This document shows positions 1 through 9,087 of a stretch of 64,000 nucleotides of DNA, one piece after another. Location: NCBI RefSeq assembly GCF_027213715.1, contig NZ_JAPWGM010000001.1, positions 1,116,001 to 1,180,000 on the forward strand. The letters run 5' to 3'. How positions within the stretch are numbered: the stretch's first letter is position 1; each line of letters starts with the position of its first letter. This DNA is from Pedobacter punctiformis. Lineage in GTDB: Bacteria > Bacteroidota > Bacteroidia > Sphingobacteriales > Sphingobacteriaceae. A model generated the notes under the pieces. That model was not told the origin of the DNA, made no database searches, and saw only the letters and a list, made by a program, of their open reading frames with translations. The position numbers and the translations under genes were made by a program.

Positions 1-57
1 GCATCTTTAAGGCGGTCGCATGATGAAATTAAAAGATTACGCGATACGCAGGCATAA
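1..57 (+). CDS. C-terminal end of an unidentified protein (partial)
   Basis: Frame 1 is open from the window edge and ends in TAA at 55-57. It encodes only the last 18 residues, ending RRLRDTQA-like in character: basic and hydrophilic, with SHDEIKRLRDTQA at the end. A strong hairpin terminator follows 13 nt downstream, which supports this being a real gene end. Too little is visible to name the protein. Confidence 0.5.
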   Translation, partial: ASLRRSHDEIKRLRDTQA

Positions 58-70
58 TCTTTAAAGTAAA

Positions 71-100
71 AAAGCATCCCAATAACGGGATGCTTTTTTT
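71..100. terminator. Bidirectional intrinsic terminator
   Basis: A perfect 10-bp stem (71-80 with 87-96) has a 6-nt loop and T-runs on both strands. It lies between the partial gene ending at 57 (+) and cphA ending at 119 (-), so it can stop both convergent transcripts. Confidence 0.85.
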
Positions 101-118
101 ATGCAATTTGTAATCGAA

Positions 119-2734
119 TTATGATTCAAGCTCTTTATCCAAATGTTCGGTAACACGTAGAATAGTATTGTCAATTGTATTACTCAAAATAGTCAGGTAA
201 GAACCTTTTTTAGCACTTTTAATCGCTTGTTCCAAACATTCTGTGCTTCTGTTGTTTATAATTACTTCTTTATTTGGATCAACTTCATAAATTCCTTTTA
301 AAAGTAAATCAACCAATTCCTGTTGCTGGCGACCACGTAAATATTTCTCCTGGCAAATGTAAATCTTATCAAACATCTGTGCAGAAATACGTGCCGTTTC
401 AATGATGTCTTCATCGCGTCTGTCTCCCGTTCCGGAAATAATACCCACATGCTCCGAAGCCTCTACGCTTTGTAAATAAGCTTTTACACCATTAAATCCG
501 TCAGGGTTATGGGCAAAATCAACCAGAATTTTAAATTCTTTAAACCTGAATATGTTCATCCTGCCTGGTGTATGGGCCGCTGAAGGAATAAAAGTTTCTA
601 ATGATAAACGAATATCTTCCGGTTTGTAGCCCCATAAATAAGCGGCAAGTGTTGCAGCCAATACATTCTGAATCATAAAGTTTACCGATCCACCAAATGT
701 TAGTGGAATGTGTGTGGCTTTATCAACCCTCAGCTTCCAGTCGCCTGTTTTTATGGTAATGTAACCATTTTCGTAAATGGCCGCAATCCCTCCTTTTTTG
801 CAATGCTCTTTAATTACCGGATTGTTTTCATCCATACTAAAATACGCAATATTGCAGCGTGCTTCTCTTGCAATTTTAACACAGTAGCCATTATCAGCAT
901 TTAATACCGCCCAGCCTTTACGGCGAACAGCACCAATAACTACCGATTTTACGCGGGTTAAATCATCCAGATTATGAATGTCAGAAATACCCAGGTGATC
1001 TTCCTGTATATTGGTTACCACGCCAATATCACAGGCATTAAAACCTAATCCAGAGCGTAAAATGCCGCCCCTTGCCGTTTCTAAAACCGCAAATTCTACT
1101 GTTGGATCTTTCAAAATAAACTCTGCACTAACCGGTCCTGTGGTATCGCCCTGCATCAACATGGTGTTGTGCACATAAATACCATCACTTGTGGTAAACC
1201 CCACCCGCTTACCATTACTACGGATAATATGGGCAATTAAACGGGTTGTAGTTGTTTTTCCATTGGTTCCGGTAACTGCGATAATTGGTATTTGCGAAAG
1301 TTTTCCAGGAGGATAAAGCATATCGATTACCGATGAAGCTACATTTCTTGGCAAGCCTTCGCTTGGTGCAAGGTGCATCCTGAAACCCGGAGCAGCGTTT
1401 ACTTCTAAAACCACCCCACCATTTTCATTTAAAGGTTGGGTAAGGTTTTGAGCCATAATGTCTATCCCACAAATATCCAGTCCGATAACCCTTGAAATCC
1501 GTTCGCAGATAAAAATATTTTGTGGGTGAACAATGTCGGTTACGTCAATAGAAGTTCCGCCGGTACTTAAATTAGCTGTCGACTTCAGGTAAACAATCTC
1601 TCCCTTTTCAGGAATAGTTTCTAAAGTATATTCCTTTTTAGCCAGTAAATCCAGGGTGTCGCGGTCAACAGCTATTTCTGTCAGTACATTTTCATGCCCG
1701 TAACCACGGCGTGGATCTTCATTTTCTTTGTCAATTAATTCCTGAATGGTGTGTATGCCATTTCCCCGCACATGGGCGGGATCGCGTTGCGCAGCTGCAA
1801 CCACTTTATGGTCTATTACCAAAACCCTAAAATCAAATCCGGTAATAAATTTCTCAATAATTACCCTGCGTGAATACGTTTTAGCATATTCAAAAGCCTC
1901 TTTAGCGGCCTCCATTGTTTTTACATTAATGGTTGCACCTTTACCGTGGTTGCCATCCAAAGGTTTAAAAACCAATGGAAATCCTACTTTTTTAACTGAA
2001 GCCTCTAATTCGTCAGGATTGGATATGGTAACCCCTGAAGCCACAGGAATGGCTGCTTCAGTTAACAAGCGTTTAGTTTCTTCTTTATTGCTGGCAATAT
2101 CTACTGCTATACTGCTGGTTTTTTCGGTCATGGTTGCCCTAAAACGGACCTGATTTTTTCCATAACCCAACTGTACCAGCGAACTTTTATTTAAACGAAT
2201 CCAGGGAATGCTCCGGCTTACGGCCTCTTCAACAATTGATCCGGTACTAGGGCCCAGGCGCTCCATCTCACGGATTTCTTTCATTCGTCTGATGTCGTGC
2301 TCCAGATCGTATTCCTGATTATCAATTAAGGCCTGTGCAATGTTTACAGCAGCTTCAGCTGCATAAACACCAACTTTTTCTTCCAGATAACTGAAAACCA
2401 CATTGTAAATGCCCTCTGTTTTGGTCTGCCGTGTACGCCCGAAACCGGTGTCCATCCCCGCAAGTGTTTGAATTTCTAAAGCAATGTGCTCAATTACGTG
2501 GCCCATCCAGGTACCTTCTTTTACACGGGTAAAAAAACCACCTTCAACACCTTTAGAGCAACGATGAGTAAACATACTTGGAATTAATTTTTCAAGCCGC
2601 TCTCCAAAGCCATCGATTACATTGGTTGGTTTTTGCTCTAATTCTTCCAAATCGAGACGCATTTGGATCAGTTTTTTGCGACTTATTGACCATATATTAG
2701 GCCCTCTTAGTACTTGTATGTTTGATATCTTCAT
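119..2734 (-). CDS. cphA: Cyanophycin synthetase
   Basis: ATP-dependent, non-ribosomal synthesis of cyanophycin (a poly-Asp backbone with Arg side chains), a cytoplasmic nitrogen/carbon store. At 871 aa it has the usual family length. Residues 1-160 form the CphA N-terminal domain. About 165-475 is an ATP-grasp domain, with the glycine-rich loop DGNHGKG at 260-266 and metal-binding Glu in VVLEVNAAPG near 444. About 480-871 is a Mur-ligase-like domain with P-loop GTNGKTTTT at 489-497 and later HTPGRMN and DFAHNPDG motifs. Both active sites look intact. It is divergent from cphB, which degrades the same polymer, and that context strongly supports the call. Start ATG at 2732-2734 gives the expected short N-terminus. 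Confidence 0.96.
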   Translation of the reverse strand: MKISNIQVLRGPNIWSISRKKLIQMRLDLEELEQKPTNVIDGFGERLEKLIPSMFTHRCSKGVEGGFFTRVKEGTWMGHVIEHIALEIQTLAGMDTGFGRTRQTKTEGIYNVVFSYLEEKVGVYAAEAAVNIAQALIDNQEYDLEHDIRRMKEIREMERLGPSTGSIVEEAVSRSIPWIRLNKSSLVQLGYGKNQVRFRATMTEKTSSIAVDIASNKEETKRLLTEAAIPVASGVTISNPDELEASVKKVGFPLVFKPLDGNHGKGATINVKTMEAAKEAFEYAKTYSRRVIIEKFITGFDFRVLVIDHKVVAAAQRDPAHVRGNGIHTIQELIDKENEDPRRGYGHENVLTEIAVDRDTLDLLAKKEYTLETIPEKGEIVYLKSTANLSTGGTSIDVTDIVHPQNIFICERISRVIGLDICGIDIMAQNLTQPLNENGGVVLEVNAAPGFRMHLAPSEGLPRNVASSVIDMLYPPGKLSQIPIIAVTGTNGKTTTTRLIAHIIRSNGKRVGFTTSDGIYVHNTMLMQGDTTGPVSAEFILKDPTVEFAVLETARGGILRSGLGFNACDIGVVTNIQEDHLGISDIHNLDDLTRVKSVVIGAVRRKGWAVLNADNGYCVKIAREARCNIAYFSMDENNPVIKEHCKKGGIAAIYENGYITIKTGDWKLRVDKATHIPLTFGGSVNFMIQNVLAATLAAYLWGYKPEDIRLSLETFIPSAAHTPGRMNIFRFKEFKILVDFAHNPDGFNGVKAYLQSVEASEHVGIISGTGDRRDEDIIETARISAQMFDKIYICQEKYLRGRQQQELVDLLLKGIYEVDPNKEVIINNRSTECLEQAIKSAKKGSYLTILSNTIDNTILRVTEHLDKELES

Positions 2735-2989
2735 TTTTAAACCTTACTATTTGTTTTGATCAACAAGCCTTTGTTCGCCTGGTAAACTTAATTCCCCAAT
2801 ATAAAATTGGTGTCTGTAAATTATACATTTATTTTGAAAATCGGTATGGCAAATATCTAAATCAATTTTATCGGGTATTTGTTTTGTTTTCAGGCACAAG
2901 GGCATCAGTTTTTGTCACGTTTATTTCAACGTTTGTTAATAACCCCGATTTTATTGACAAAAAAAGTCGTGTTTTTTATCCTAAGCTGA

Positions 2990-2997
2990 TATATTTG
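2990..2997 (+). promoter_or_regulatory. Candidate -7 box for cphB
   Basis: TATATTTG matches the Bacteroidota -7 consensus TAnnTTTG and sits 31 nt before the cphB start. No TTG is found at the usual 19-21 nt upstream, so the promoter is only half supported. The 293-nt cphA-cphB divergent gap otherwise shows no clear structure. Confidence 0.35.
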
Positions 2998-3027
2998 AGT
3001 TTTTTGATAGAATATAACACATAAAGA

Positions 3028-3903
3028 ATGGTTCCGAAGGGTAAACTCATCATTATTGGTGGCGCAATAAATACAGGCAGCTTTGCAGAAACGCAATTTG
3101 GACTGCCAGAAAACATGAATTTTTTTGAACGTGGAATTTTAAAAAGAATTACCACTGAGTCTTCAAGAGATGTAGAATCACGCTTTGAAATTATTACAAC
3201 AGCTTCATTAATGCCAGAAAAAGTTGGCGAAGAATACATTAAGGCTTATGCACAACTTGATGTCCACAATTTAGGAGTTTTAAATATTACCAATCGCGAA
3301 GAAGCCAATGCCGCAGATAATTGCGAACGTATAAAGGCGGCCGATGTAATTATTTTTACTGGTGGAGATCAATTGCGCTTATCGTCTATTTTTGGCGGAA
3401 CGGCTATTCATCAGATTTTACTGGAAAAATATAAAAATGAGCCAGTGGTTATTGCTGGTACATCTGCAGGTGCGGCAGCGAGCTCTAAAAATATGATTTA
3501 TCAGGGCAGCAGTAAAGATGCTTTGTTAAAGGGAGAAGTTAAAATTACTGGTGGCCTGGGTTTTATTGACGATGTTATTGTGGATACCCACTTTGTGCAA
3601 CGTGGTAGAATTGGGCGGTTACTCTATGCTGCGGCAAGTAATCCCGGCATTTTAGGCATTGGTTTAGGTGAGGATACAGGCTTGTTTATTTCTGACGGAC
3701 ACACGATGGAAGCCATAGGATCGGGTATGGTTATTTTAGTTGATGGCCGCCAAATGGCTGATACAAATTTAACGGATGTAGAAATGGGACAACCGGTTTC
3801 TATAAAAAATATGGTGGTTCACGTTATGTGTGATGGAGATGTTTATGATTTAAAAGACCATAGTTTGGTTATTCACCACCCTAAAGTTGTTCCGGTAGGA
3901 TAA
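3028..3903 (+). CDS. cphB: Cyanophycinase (S51-type serine exopeptidase)
   Basis: Hydrolyses cyanophycin from its end to beta-Asp-Arg dipeptides. The 291-aa protein has no signal peptide, so it acts in the cytoplasm on the stored polymer. The nucleophile is Ser146 in the elbow GTSAGAA (144-150). TGGDQ at 111-115 and DTHFVQRGR at 186-194 are family signatures surrounding the active site. The neighbours fit the pathway exactly: cphA is divergent, and an isoaspartyl peptidase able to cleave the released dipeptide lies 99 nt downstream. The shorter peptidase E family (Asp-dipeptidase) shares the fold, but length and motifs favour cyanophycinase. Confidence 0.94.
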   Translation: MVPKGKLIIIGGAINTGSFAETQFGLPENMNFFERGILKRITTESSRDVESRFEIITTASLMPEKVGEEYIKAYAQLDVHNLGVLNITNREEANAADNCERIKAADVIIFTGGDQLRLSSIFGGTAIHQILLEKYKNEPVVIAGTSAGAAASSKNMIYQGSSKDALLKGEVKITGGLGFIDDVIVDTHFVQRGRIGRLLYAAASNPGILGIGLGEDTGLFISDGHTMEAIGSGMVILVDGRQMADTNLTDVEMGQPVSIKNMVVHVMCDGDVYDLKDHSLVIHHPKVVPVG

Positions 3904-4002
3904 AGAGGTAAGCTTAAAGCGGAGAGACAAAAGTGGAACAGATTTTAAGTTAGTGAAAACATGCGCTAATCTTATTTGTACGCCTCTTATAATCAATTAA
4001 AA

Positions 4003-4845
4003 ATGAAGTTAATTATACATGGTGGTTTTTTTAGCGAATCATCTACAAATCAGGAAACAAAAAAGGCTAAGCAAGATGCTTTATCGCAAATTGTTAGTCT
4101 TGGACACGAATATTTAAAAACGCACACAGCTTTAGAAACTGTGGTGTATACCGTTGCTTTGCTGGAAGATAATCAATTATTTAATGCAGGTATTGGCTCT
4201 CAAATTCAGAGTGATGGAAAAGTGCGGTTAAGTGCTGCATTGATGGATGGTAAAACTGAAAAATTTAGCGGAGTTATTAATATTGAAGATGTTAAAAACC
4301 CAATTATAGTGGCCAAAGATCTTTTAGCTTATGACGACCGGGTTTTAAGCGGGGATGGTGCACAAAATTTTGCCCGGAAAAATGGATTTGAATACTTTAA
4401 CCCAATTACCGAGCAGCGCCAGGCCGAGTACGAAGCTAAATTAAATCAGCAGAACAATAAAGGAACGGTTGGTTGCGTAGCTTTGGATGCAGAGGGAAAC
4501 CTGGCCGCTGCAACTTCTACAGGTGGAAAAGGATTTGAAATTCCTTGCAGGGTAAGTGATTCTGCAACAGTAGCAGGTAATTATGTAAATCAATACGCTG
4601 GCATTTCTTGTACCGGTGTTGGCGAAGATATTGTAAGCGGCGCTTTGGCTGCTAAAATTGTAACCCGGGTTACCGATGGATTTTCTTTAAAAGATGCCTG
4701 TGATAAATCTTTTGCAGAACTTAAATCTTTTGATGGCTTTGCAGGCGTAGTTGGCATATCCGCTAAAGGAGAAATTTACCATTGTGATGCTCATCCATAT
4801 ATGGTTTGGGCATCATTTGATGTTAATTTACAGGTATTTAACTAA
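4003..4845 (+). CDS. Isoaspartyl peptidase / plant-type asparaginase (Ntn hydrolase)
   Basis: A Thr-nucleophile hydrolase made as a precursor that cleaves itself just before the catalytic Thr. Here that is Thr155 in GTVGCVA, followed by TSTGGKGFEIPCRVSD (171-186), which lines the active site. It hydrolyses beta-aspartyl dipeptides and, in some members, L-asparagine. Behind cphB the obvious substrate is beta-Asp-Arg, giving free Asp and Arg; that role is inferred from context. The ATG at 4003 is preferred over an upstream in-frame TTG (3976) because the family begins with KLIIHGG. The N-terminal HGGAG motif reads HGGFF, and the linker before Thr155 is short for the family. Confidence 0.88.
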   Translation: MKLIIHGGFFSESSTNQETKKAKQDALSQIVSLGHEYLKTHTALETVVYTVALLEDNQLFNAGIGSQIQSDGKVRLSAALMDGKTEKFSGVINIEDVKNPIIVAKDLLAYDDRVLSGDGAQNFARKNGFEYFNPITEQRQAEYEAKLNQQNNKGTVGCVALDAEGNLAAATSTGGKGFEIPCRVSDSATVAGNYVNQYAGISCTGVGEDIVSGALAAKIVTRVTDGFSLKDACDKSFAELKSFDGFAGVVGISAKGEIYHCDAHPYMVWASFDVNLQVFN

Positions 4846-4874
4846 AATTGAATTTAAAGTATTATTTTTGTTGC

Positions 4875-5558
4875 ATGACGAAAGTAGTATTGGCTGTTGT
4901 CGGCCTTTTTGCATCATTACAAATAAACGCTCAAAACATTGATAAATCTGACGCTCAGGATCCTGTTTCAGGTGGAAGTTCAATAAATATAGCGGTTTCT
5001 AAATTCGACGCTGCCGATGCAGACAGCTTTTATGAAGAGGCTGAAAGCCTGGAGCGTAAAGGTTCTTTTAACGAGGCATTAACGATGTTTGGTAAAGCAG
5101 CGTTTGAATATAATGCGGTAAAAAACTTTAACAGATATGGGCAAGCCATTATTAAAATGAGCAATATGCACTATCAGTTAGGCCGTTTTACGGATGCGGA
5201 ACAGATTTTATTAAACGTTGCTCTTAAAAATTATTCAAAACTAGGCAGCAAGTCTGGTTTAATGAATACCTATAATTTATTAGGCAAAGTTTATCTCGCC
5301 AACAGTAAATATACCCAATCGATGTGGTTTTATACCCAGCAAGGTATTTTGGCAAAGCAATTAAAAAGCAATAATTCTTATATTGAATCTGTTTTAGGCA
5401 TTGCACAGGTTAAAATCAAAAAGAAAGATTTTACACTGGCCCTTAGAGATTTAAAAACAGCGGAGTTTTTGGCCAGTTCTATAAAAACTAACCAGTATAA
5501 GAGTCAGATTAAAGATGCCCGTGAAGTAATTGCCTCCAAAGCAATCGATAAAAAATAA
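4875..5558 (+). CDS. Exported TPR-repeat protein
   Basis: From ATG 4875 the 227-aa product starts with a clean signal peptide (MTKVVLAVVGLFASLQINAQ). At least three to four TPR-like helix pairs follow at about residues 50-210: repeated Ala/Gly/Tyr pattern, GSFNEALTMFGKAA, LGRFTDAEQIL, and a LLGKVYLANSKYTQS segment. It probably lies in the periplasm and mediates protein contacts. A TTG at 4848 in the same frame would put nine residues before the signal peptide and is less likely. It lies 29 nt after the isoaspartyl peptidase and may be cotranscribed. No specific function can be read; a link to cyanophycin is not evident. Confidence 0.8.
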   Translation: MTKVVLAVVGLFASLQINAQNIDKSDAQDPVSGGSSINIAVSKFDAADADSFYEEAESLERKGSFNEALTMFGKAAFEYNAVKNFNRYGQAIIKMSNMHYQLGRFTDAEQILLNVALKNYSKLGSKSGLMNTYNLLGKVYLANSKYTQSMWFYTQQGILAKQLKSNNSYIESVLGIAQVKIKKKDFTLALRDLKTAEFLASSIKTNQYKSQIKDAREVIASKAIDKK

Positions 5559-5695
5559 TTTTCACGTCACATTTATTGTCTTTGCAGGATTTATAAATCT
5601 TGTATCATCCCTAAAATGTAGCTTCAGCGTAATATTAACGCAATACAGGCCATAAACGAAACAAAAGTAAACTGTAACCGTTAGCTTTCAAAGGA

Positions 5696-5726
5696 TTGAT
5701 TTATAGAAAGCTTTTAGTTAGATTTG
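5696..5726 (+). promoter_or_regulatory. Bacteroidota-type promoter TTG-N20-TAGATTTG
   Basis: TTG at 5696-5698 and TAGATTTG at 5719-5726 are separated by 20 nt, the usual spacing for this phylum. Transcription would begin near 5731-5735 and enter the hairpin at 5740 at once. It probably drives the tail-specific protease gene. Confidence 0.55.
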
Positions 5727-5739
5727 GTAAGTTTTAACT

Positions 5740-5770
5740 AGAGACGGTAATAAATACTGTCTCTTTTTTG
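5740..5770 (+). terminator. Terminator-like hairpin in the leader of the S41 protease gene
   Basis: A 10-bp stem (5740-5749 with 5755-5764, one G-T) with a 5-nt loop is followed by a T-run. A weaker hairpin (5683-5689 with 5706-5712) lies just before it. It can end the upstream TPR transcript, but it is downstream of the only good promoter seen for the next gene, so it may also act as a leader attenuator. Confidence 0.7.
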
Positions 5771-5814
5771 TTTTTTCGTTAAAATGGTATCATATTGGCT
5801 ATATAGAATTAGAA

Positions 5815-7989
5815 ATGGATTTTAAATTGTTTAAAGAGATGTTAAAGAAAATATTTTTTATAATTTTTACCGCTGCTGTACTCGCTTGTCATGCCGCACC
5901 AAAAGTTCAGCCTCTTGTTGAAGGCGTTACAAACATTAAACCCGATGAGCAGCAACAACTGGTAATTAAAGAGGTTGTAAATCTTATCGAAAGCTACAAC
6001 TATAAGAAAATACAGATTAATGATTCTATATCATCTCTTATTTTAGATAAATACATCAATACTTTGGATAAAGGAAAAAACTATTTCCTTGCCACTGACA
6101 TTAAAGATTTTGAAAAGTACAGATTTCAATTAGATGATGACTTTAAAAATGGTGATTTAAGCGCTCCTTTCTATATCTATAATGTATATGCAAAGCGATT
6201 AAACGAATATTTCAGTTATTCATTGGCCCAGGTTAAAACCAAATTCGATTTCAATCAGAATGATACTTATGTGTACGACAGAGAAAAACTGCCTTGGGCT
6301 AATTCTGCTGCTACTTTAAACGATACCTGGAAAAAACGTGTAAAATATGAATTGGTTAATTTAAACCTGGCGGGTACAACCGATCAGGCTAAAAATATTG
6401 CCACCTTAACCAAGCGCTATAAAGATTTGCAGTCGCAAACCGTTAAAGTAAATAATCAGGATGTTTTTCAATACCTGATGGATGCTTTTACCGCTTGTAT
6501 TGATCCGCATACCAATTATTTTAATCCTTCTAACGCTGTTGCATTCAATGAAGACATGTCACGCTCATTTGAAGGAATCGGTGCCCGCTTACAATTGGAA
6601 AACGAGGTGGTTAAAATTGCTGAAGTAATTCCGGGCGGACCTGTGTTTAAAAGCAAACAATTAAATGCCGGAGACAGAATTATTGCTGTAGCGCAAGCTG
6701 ATGGAGATTTTGTAGACATTACTGGCTGGAGATTGGATGTAACCATCACTAAAATTAAGGGCCCGAAAGGAACCAAAGTTCGCTTAAAGGTTATTCCTGC
6801 AGGAAAAGAAATGTCTTCTAAACCAGTTATCGTAGAACTGGTTCGTGAAAAAATTATTCTGGAAGATCAGTCAGCCAAGAAAAAAGTAAAAGAAGTAACC
6901 TCAAACGGTAAAACCTATAAAGTAGGTGTGATATCGTTGCCAGCTTTCTATGCAGATTTTAAAGCGGCAAATGCTGGTGATAAAAATTATAAAAGTACAA
7001 CCCGTGACGTAAGATTATTGATCGATACCTTAAAAAATAAAGATAAGGTTGATGCCATTATCATGGATTTACGTGGAAACGGTGGTGGTTCATTAGTAGA
7101 AGCCATTTCATTAACCGGATTATTTATCGATAAAGGCCCCGTTGTACAGGTTAAAGATTTAAGAGGCAAAATTGAAGTTGATGAGGATGAAAATACGGGT
7201 GTTGCCTGGGATGGCCCATTCGGTGTAATGGTGGATCGTTTAAGTGCATCAGCGTCTGAAATTTTTGCTGGCGCCATTCAGGATTATGGTCGCGGTATTA
7301 TTATGGGTAGTCAAACCTATGGTAAAGGAACAGTTCAATCTTCTATCGATTTAAATAAACTGGTAAATCCAGGTGTGCTGCAAAGAATAGCTGCATTGGT
7401 TTCTAAAGATAGAACGACTGGTACGGCACCGGGTTCAGTATCAGATATCAAACTAGGTCAAATTAACCTTACGATGGCTAAATTCTATCGTGTAGCGGGG
7501 AGCAGTACGCAACATAAAGGTGTAACTCCTGATGTAGTTTATCCTTCTGTTTATCCAATGGACAAAATTGGAGAAGATACAGAGCCTTCTGCATTGCCAT
7601 GGGATATCATACCAAGTTCGAGCTTTAAAGCGGTGGCAAATTTAGCTGCGGTTAAAGCAGGCTTAATTAAAAACAGCGAGCAACGTGTGGCAAACTCTTT
7701 AGATTTCAAATTTTTAATTCAGGATATTAAAGACCTTGAAGTACGCGATAAAGAGGTATCAGTTACTTTAAATGAAGCTAAATTGAAGCAGGAACGTGAT
7801 GCTAAAGAAGCTAAAAGCCTTGCCAGGCAAAATGAACTTAGAGCGTTAAGAGGCTTGCCGGCAATTAAAAAAGGTGAGAAAGCAGTTAAGCAGGATTCTT
7901 TCGATTTTATTGAAGATGAATCGCTTCATGTAATGGCCGACTTTATGCAACAATCAGGTAATTACGTGATGAACTTAGGTTCTTTCTAA
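5815..7989 (+). CDS. prc: Tail-specific (C-terminal processing) protease, S41 family
   Basis: Periplasmic protease that degrades or trims proteins from their C-termini. The 724-aa protein starts with a lipoprotein-type signal (VLACHAA). An N-terminal tail-specific domain (about 45-240) contains CIDPHTNYF, a PDZ domain lies near 245-345, and the S41 catalytic domain at about 365-560 has Ser479 in SASASEI, Lys504 in YGKGTVQ and Gln508. The Ser-to-Lys spacing of 25 matches CtpB and Prc. A C-terminal DUF3340-type segment follows at about 600-700. An internal ATG at 5839 would give a more typical short signal-peptide n-region and may be the true start. Likely monocistronic, with a terminator at 8012. 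Confidence 0.94.
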   Translation: MDFKLFKEMLKKIFFIIFTAAVLACHAAPKVQPLVEGVTNIKPDEQQQLVIKEVVNLIESYNYKKIQINDSISSLILDKYINTLDKGKNYFLATDIKDFEKYRFQLDDDFKNGDLSAPFYIYNVYAKRLNEYFSYSLAQVKTKFDFNQNDTYVYDREKLPWANSAATLNDTWKKRVKYELVNLNLAGTTDQAKNIATLTKRYKDLQSQTVKVNNQDVFQYLMDAFTACIDPHTNYFNPSNAVAFNEDMSRSFEGIGARLQLENEVVKIAEVIPGGPVFKSKQLNAGDRIIAVAQADGDFVDITGWRLDVTITKIKGPKGTKVRLKVIPAGKEMSSKPVIVELVREKIILEDQSAKKKVKEVTSNGKTYKVGVISLPAFYADFKAANAGDKNYKSTTRDVRLLIDTLKNKDKVDAIIMDLRGNGGGSLVEAISLTGLFIDKGPVVQVKDLRGKIEVDEDENTGVAWDGPFGVMVDRLSASASEIFAGAIQDYGRGIIMGSQTYGKGTVQSSIDLNKLVNPGVLQRIAALVSKDRTTGTAPGSVSDIKLGQINLTMAKFYRVAGSSTQHKGVTPDVVYPSVYPMDKIGEDTEPSALPWDIIPSSSFKAVANLAAVKAGLIKNSEQRVANSLDFKFLIQDIKDLEVRDKEVSVTLNEAKLKQERDAKEAKSLARQNELRALRGLPAIKKGEKAVKQDSFDFIEDESLHVMADFMQQSGNYVMNLGSF

Positions 7990-8011
7990 AAAAATATAGT
8001 AAGCATAAAAA

Positions 8012-8041
8012 AAGTCGTTCAATTACTGAACGACTTTTTTT
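8012..8041. terminator. Bidirectional terminator
   Basis: An 8-bp GC-containing stem (8014-8021 with 8027-8034), extended by A/T pairs, has a 5-nt loop and T-runs on both strands. It separates the S41 protease (+) from the SPFH gene (-). Confidence 0.85.
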
Positions 8042-8063
8042 ATGCTGTAAACTTGGAATATTA

Positions 8064-8996
8064 TTATTTTTTATCCGCTTTATCTTTATTTATTTGCATG
8101 GCCATCATTTCTTTAAGGGTTTTATTCATCCCCTCACTGCTGCCATCCAGGAAGATTACGTTACCATCACCATTTTCAGCAAAATGCTTGATAGATTCTG
8201 TCCACATGGTAAATAAGATTACAGAAATATCCAGGTTAGCGCTTTCCATTTCCTGCGCCGCTTTGGTCATACCATGTGCAACCTCTGCCCTGAATAAAGC
8301 AATACCCTGTCCGCGGAGTTGAGCGGCCTCACGTTCTGCTGTGGCAGCAATTTTAATCGCATTTCCATCTGCTTCGGCAGCTTTGGTTTTGGTAATTAAT
8401 AAAGCTTGTCCTTCATTTTCAGCAGCAGCTTTTAAGTTATTCGAAGCCACCACACGACTCATTGAGCGCATAATTTCTTCATCAAAAGTGATGTCGTTTA
8501 ATTGAAGATCCTGTAAGTGATAACCCCAGCCATCTAAAACCTGATCAATTTGCTCCTTAACGTGCAGCACAATTTCGTTTCGCTGCGCCAACACATTTGC
8601 TTGCTTTTGAGTTGCTACGTAAGCCCGGATAGAGCCTTCGATGGTACGGATTAAAGCCTGCATTAAATTCGTTGCATCCACAAACTTAAAAGCTACATTT
8701 TTGATCGTTTCCTCGTCCTGGTTTACAACGGAATATAAAAGCATAGCTTTAAAATAAACATTGGCCTGATCTTGCGTTACCGCCTGAAAAGATAACTCAA
8801 CCGAACGGTTTTGAATCGAGATGCGTGAGTAAATTTGCTCAATTAATGGGATTTTGAAATTAAGCCCCGGTCTTAATTGTCTCCGGTATTTTCCAAAAAC
8901 AGTTACCACCGCTATTGTACCTTGTTTAACGGTTACAAATGAGCTAAAGAGAATGATAATCCCCAGGAAAATTAGAATGTAAATTGTATACTGCAT
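8064..8996 (-). CDS. SPFH/band 7 membrane protein
   Basis: The 310-aa protein has one N-terminal membrane helix (about residues 3-22), then a band-7/SPFH domain (about 23-200; VKQGTIAVVTVFGKYRRQLRPGL is the typical entry, cut here between TVFG and KYRR for reference). A long Ala/Glu-rich coiled coil follows (about 195-245; KAAEADGNAIK, AAQLRGQGIALFR). Such proteins form oligomeric membrane scaffolds and often partner with membrane proteases or NfeD proteins. No NfeD or protease partner is adjacent. The C-terminal tail is Lys-rich. The family is clear, the cellular role is not. Confidence 0.9.
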   Translation of the reverse strand: MQYTIYILIFLGIIILFSSFVTVKQGTIAVVTVFGKYRRQLRPGLNFKIPLIEQIYSRISIQNRSVELSFQAVTQDQANVYFKAMLLYSVVNQDEETIKNVAFKFVDATNLMQALIRTIEGSIRAYVATQKQANVLAQRNEIVLHVKEQIDQVLDGWGYHLQDLQLNDITFDEEIMRSMSRVVASNNLKAAAENEGQALLITKTKAAEADGNAIKIAATAEREAAQLRGQGIALFRAEVAHGMTKAAQEMESANLDISVILFTMWTESIKHFAENGDGNVIFLDGSSEGMNKTLKEMMAMQINKDKADKK

Positions 8997-9087
8997 AATT
9001 AGATTTTTTTATGAAGTTATAAAAAAATTCATACAAACTACATCAGGCATTTTGTAGCTTTATGTTTTCTAACTAATTTAAATTCAT

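Noticed and set aside
1746..2153. Plus-strand frame of 135 codons inside cphA
   Set aside because: Shadow of a strong minus-strand coding region with clear family motifs; no ribosome-binding or family signal of its own.
3976..4002. TTG start for the isoaspartyl peptidase
   Set aside because: Homologues begin at the KLIIHGG strand, which immediately follows ATG 4003.
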